A stretch of DNA of 64,000 nt, from contig JANXUF010000008.1 of NCBI GenBank assembly GCA_025356335.1, positions 1 to 64,000 on the forward strand, in the 5' to 3' direction. The position numbers were made by a program, and so were the translations under genes. Below the pieces are notes generated by a model that worked only from the letters and a program-made list of their open reading frames with translations, did no database searches and was not told the origin of the DNA. Origin of the DNA: Actinomycetes bacterium. GTDB lineage: Bacteria > Actinomycetota > Acidimicrobiia > Acidimicrobiales > Ilumatobacteraceae. Of this stretch, positions 61,490 through 64,000 are shown in pieces (positions within the stretch are counted from its first letter, which is position 1; each line of letters starts with the position of its first letter).

Positions 61490-61722
61490 GTGACGAGGTG
61501 GGTGTCCCTCGTACCGCACCCGTGCGCCTCGTGCAGCGTTGCCGCACCTGCTGAAGGCTGCCGTGAATTCCCCTGGGGTTGCCGACGTGGTCAACACCAG
61601 CTCGGTGCCCGGTTGGGGTGCCGAGGTCGGGCTCCGGCGTATACAACCTGACTCAGGCAGTGCCGGGCGCCGGCATCGTGAACGCAAAAGCCGGTTTCCG
61701 TCCGCATGCACTCGGCCCGTGG

Positions 61723-61756
61723 CACCGAATGTGCACAGCAACGTGGACATTCGGTG
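61723..61756. repeat. Inverted repeat with 10-bp perfect arms
   Basis: CACCGAATGT (61723-61732) and ACATTCGGTG (61747-61756) are perfect complements around a 14-base loop. Like the neighbouring repeat at 61449-61489, the right arm is followed by ACAC. Confidence 0.75.
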
Positions 61757-61865
61757 ACACGGAAGGCCTGCGAGATCATGGTGCGGATTGCCCGATGTCT
61801 CGTTTTGCCACCACGTGGTCAGCGCACTCGGCGGCGGCCGGCTTTGTCTCTGTCTGCCCAGTGGT

Positions 61866-63117
61866 TCATTCGGCGTCGATGTATTGCATCAGTGACCGTG
61901 CTGCGGCAACGACGGTCGGTCGGTCGTGCGTGATTACGTATTCGAAGCGTCGCTGCGACTCGGCGGTCTCGTCGCCGCAATCCGTGGCGATCAGTGCTAC
62001 TGCATCGTGAGGTCCGACGACGGTGACGGTCCACTCGCCCGTCAGTGGATGCCCCGTGGGGAGGGACCCTCCGCGGACGCCGGGGGTTGGTCGCATCGGC
62101 ATACCGCGCCCGATCGCTCCGACGAGGCTTCGATGCGGCACGAGATCGGCGTAGCGTCGCATCGTTGCCTTCGTGAAGTGCTGTGCATCCTGGAATGCGC
62201 TGAGGAGCACGCACGGCTCGCCGGATACGGCGCGCTGTTCGACGTGGTAGCTCATTGGTATCAGCAGCCCTTTGGTGGTCGTGCGTCGTTGCGGCCAGTC
62301 GGCCACCAACGACCATGGGGTCACCGGCACCGGAACCGAAACGGCACGGAGCGAAGCTGACTGGTTGGTTGGGGGCGTGGAACGTGGGAAGCGGTCCTGG
62401 TCGTCCGAAGAGCCACCCTTGGCCGAGGCGGGCCCCGAGCACGAGAGCTCGTGCAAGGTGTTCCTCCGTTTCGATCCCTTCGGCCAGGATGGTTGCCCCT
62501 CGACGCTCGGCATCGGCTCGAACAGCTGTGGCGATGGAAGCTATCTCGGGATCTGTGTGTCGTTGAACGAGTCGGAGGTCGAGCTTGATGACGTCGGGTT
62601 CCACGAAGGGCAGCAGTGCGAGTGATGCCGGGTCGGCTCCGACATCGTCGATGGCGATACGCATACCGAGGCTGCGGATCGCCGAGAGCGCGACGATCAG
62701 CGCTGCGGGATCGCTCATGAGGGCGCGCTCGGTCACCTCGATGACGACGTCGAGCGTCGACTCGGCGAGCTCGAACAAGGCGTCATATCCCGTCGGCCGG
62801 TGTGTGCGGAAGGTGCTCGGCTCGACGTTGATGAACAGTGGGGAGCGGTGACTCCATCCGGCCGTCAGGGCGCCCTCGAGCGCCGCTGCTTGGCACATCC
62901 AGTCGAGGGCTGCGGTGAGCCCGCTCTCGGCGGCAGCGGCGAACAGTCGGTCGGGTAGTTCGAGATTCGTGCCGGACGGACCCCGAGCAAGAGCTTCGTA
63001 GGCCACGATGCATCCTGTGTCGAGCTCGACGATGGGTTGGTACACGGAGCTGATCAGGTTTGCGTCCATCACCGCTTCGATGCTGATCCGGGTGTCGGAC
63101 GAGGCTGGCGATTTCAC
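61866..63117 (-). pseudogene. EAL-DICT cyclic-di-GMP phosphodiesterase, frameshifted
   Basis: Residues 1-250 from the GTG at 63117 are an EAL domain with a complete catalytic set: YEALARG, INVEPST, VIEVTER, IDDVGAD, VIKLDLRL, AEGIETEEH and GQGWLFGRP, so it should hydrolyse c-di-GMP. The next domain, DICT, is in another frame: PWSLVADWPQRRTTTKGLLI, HPLTGEWTVTVVGPHDAVAL and RRFEYVITHDRPTVVAAARS, ending at 61866. EAL-DICT is a known fusion, so one frameshift separates them, probably near the run of five G at 62371-62375. It may be a sequencing error or real decay. It follows a BLUF gene by 66 bases. Confidence 0.75.
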
Positions 63118-63183
63118 TGCAGCGCCGCCGCGGTCGGGTCGCCGACGTGGCGTTCTCGGCGTACAGCTTCAGCAGAGTGTGGG

Positions 63184-63566
63184 CTACGCCGCATTGGTGA
63201 TCAGATCCGGGTTCTCCAGCGGGTCGAGAGTCGCTGGCGTACATCGATGGAGATGCTCGGCGAGCTCCAACTCATCCACGTGCTCGAACCCCATTCGTCC
63301 AGGTCGGGAAGAGCGTCTCGGCGACCTCGACGTCGCAAGGGAGCCGAATGCTGGGATGGTGATCATCGAGCGCGATCCGTTCGTATGTCTGTACCACTGC
63401 GTCGGCGTTGCCTTCGAGGAGCTGCACGAAGCTGCGGCTGCAGCAGCAGCAGCATGCCCGTCACGCCCATCGCCATGTTGTTGCGAGGCGATATCTCCAA
63501 CAGCTCGACGAGCTCCGACGGTGAGACGTCTGCTGTCGCCTGGCTGCAAGAGATCAAACGTTTCAT
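63184..63566 (-). pseudogene. BLUF blue-light sensor protein, frameshifted
   Basis: Three frames on the minus strand together spell one BLUF domain. Frame one from ATG 63566: MKRLISCSQATADVSPSELV, then SPRNNMAMGVTGMLLLL. Frame two: SFVQLLEGNADAVVQTYERI, then RLPCDVEVAETLFPTW. Frame three: MGFEHVDELELAEHLHRCTP and a stop at 63184. The conserved Asn (SPRNN), Gln (SFVQ) and Trp/Met (FPTW, MGF) are there, but the flavin-proximal Tyr of LIYxS is Ser (LISCS). Two frameshifts and this loss suggest a pseudogene, or errors in the sequence. The first shift falls in a CTG-repeat stretch. Confidence 0.7.
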
Positions 63567-63993
63567 TCATCGCATCGCTCCGGACTTCGAACGAGTCCAG
63601 ACAACACCCGTTCTGCAAGCAATCTCGCAGAAGGTCTGCCGCTGGTTGGTTGTCGCCTACCACAGACGAGCAAGGGAGTTTGCACGAAACGTGGTGACGC
63701 GACAGCATAACGTGACATCGCGAGCCCGGGGCGATCGCGAAGCGCCGTGGGAACGACGATGCTTCCTCCTGGCCGACGTTTGCTTGTATGGAATGACCCT
63801 GCCGGTGCTCTCCCGGTGCTCTCCCGGTGCGATGGGCAACGAAGCGTCTTCGGAGCACGGACGCCCGGCGCCTGGCAGGCGTGCACGGACGTCTCGCAGT
63901 TCGCGTTCGTGGTGGCACCGTTGTATGGTCGGGACTGCGCGGCTGCGGGGCCTGATGCGCGACATGACAGACACGATCAAGGGGACAACAACG
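63567..63993. other. Gap of about 430 bases upstream of the BLUF gene
   Basis: No credible gene is seen. An 11-base unit (CCGGTGCTCTC) is repeated about 2.5 times at 63802-63830. TATGGT near 63924 could be a -10 for the plus-strand gene starting at 63994. Confidence 0.4.
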
Positions 63994-64000
63994 ATGAAGA
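63994..64000 (+). CDS. Possible start of a gene leaving the right edge
   Basis: ATGAAGA is preceded by an AGGGGACAACAACG stretch with a fair ribosome site. Only two codons lie in the window, so the product cannot be named. Confidence 0.3.

Larger units (their letters stand above)
61317..61865. other. Gap of about 550 bases carrying two inverted repeats
   Basis: No credible protein gene is seen on either strand. Two inverted repeats are present (61449-61489 and 61723-61756, separate entries). Confidence 0.5.

Noticed and set aside
63184-63918. Minus-strand 244-codon frame as a complete protein
   Set aside because: Only its last 38 residues fit the BLUF domain; the first 200 are Ala/Arg/Ser-rich and out of frame with the recognisable BLUF parts.

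Overview
The window is high-GC chromosomal DNA, mostly of core-genome character. The mix of genes (NAD-specific 180-kDa-type glutamate dehydrogenase, citramalate synthase, an IclR regulator divergent from leuCD, a CtpE-like P-type ATPase, Tat/lipoprotein binding proteins with Ala/Thr linkers, frequent GTG starts) points to an actinobacterium. I suspect the class Acidimicrobiia, but this is an inference from gene content and codon use, not from a marker-gene comparison.

Layout. 1-800: 5' end of leuA on the minus strand with a long leader that looks like a leucine attenuator. 805-5600: START-type protein, SDR, shikimate-kinase-like protein, acyl-CoA ligase and DEAD-box helicase. 5675-8550: leuD and leuC, divergent from an IclR regulator, with a 26-bp perfect palindrome between them. 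8559-14772: agmatinase family enzyme, 2OG oxygenase, acyltransferase, a DJ-1/AraC pair, and a TerC-family protein behind a yybP-ykoY manganese riboswitch. 14886-21355: minus-strand block with UbiB-like kinase, hydrolase, greA, leuB and a P-type ATPase. 21464-28778: enolase-superfamily racemase plus GNAT, then a complete branched-chain amino-acid ABC transporter. 28891-35637: flavin oxidoreductase, 2OG oxygenase, ilvE-cimA, VIT1-like protein. 35756-42818: giant glutamate dehydrogenase, gltX, YdcF. 42869-43301: a decayed Rieske oxygenase fragment beside tRNA-Gln. 44148-53905: a beta-galactoside locus made of galT, sugar ABC ATPase and a DeoR regulator, divergent from binding protein, two permeases and a GH2 beta-galactosidase. 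54027-55780: YciI/ECF42-type sigma pair and tRNA-Glu. 55781-57655: a decayed island with two tyrosine-integrase-like fragments, an AbrB/RelE-like toxin-antitoxin pair and tandem repeats. 57656-64000: acyltransferase, two overlapping small membrane proteins, a CarH-like B12 photoreceptor candidate divergent from an FAD desaturase-like enzyme, and a frameshifted BLUF then EAL-DICT tandem.

How the genes work together. Branched-chain amino-acid synthesis dominates: leuA, leuCD, leuB, ilvE and cimA occupy four separate places, and LeuCD/LeuB can serve both the leucine and the citramalate-isoleucine routes. Two local control devices are visible for this pathway: the leuA attenuator and the IclR palindrome. 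Import of branched-chain amino acids (livGFHMJ-like) and glutamate catabolism add to the nitrogen theme. The right end has a light-response flavour (CarH-like and BLUF proteins), although the BLUF and EAL-DICT genes are broken in the sequence as given.
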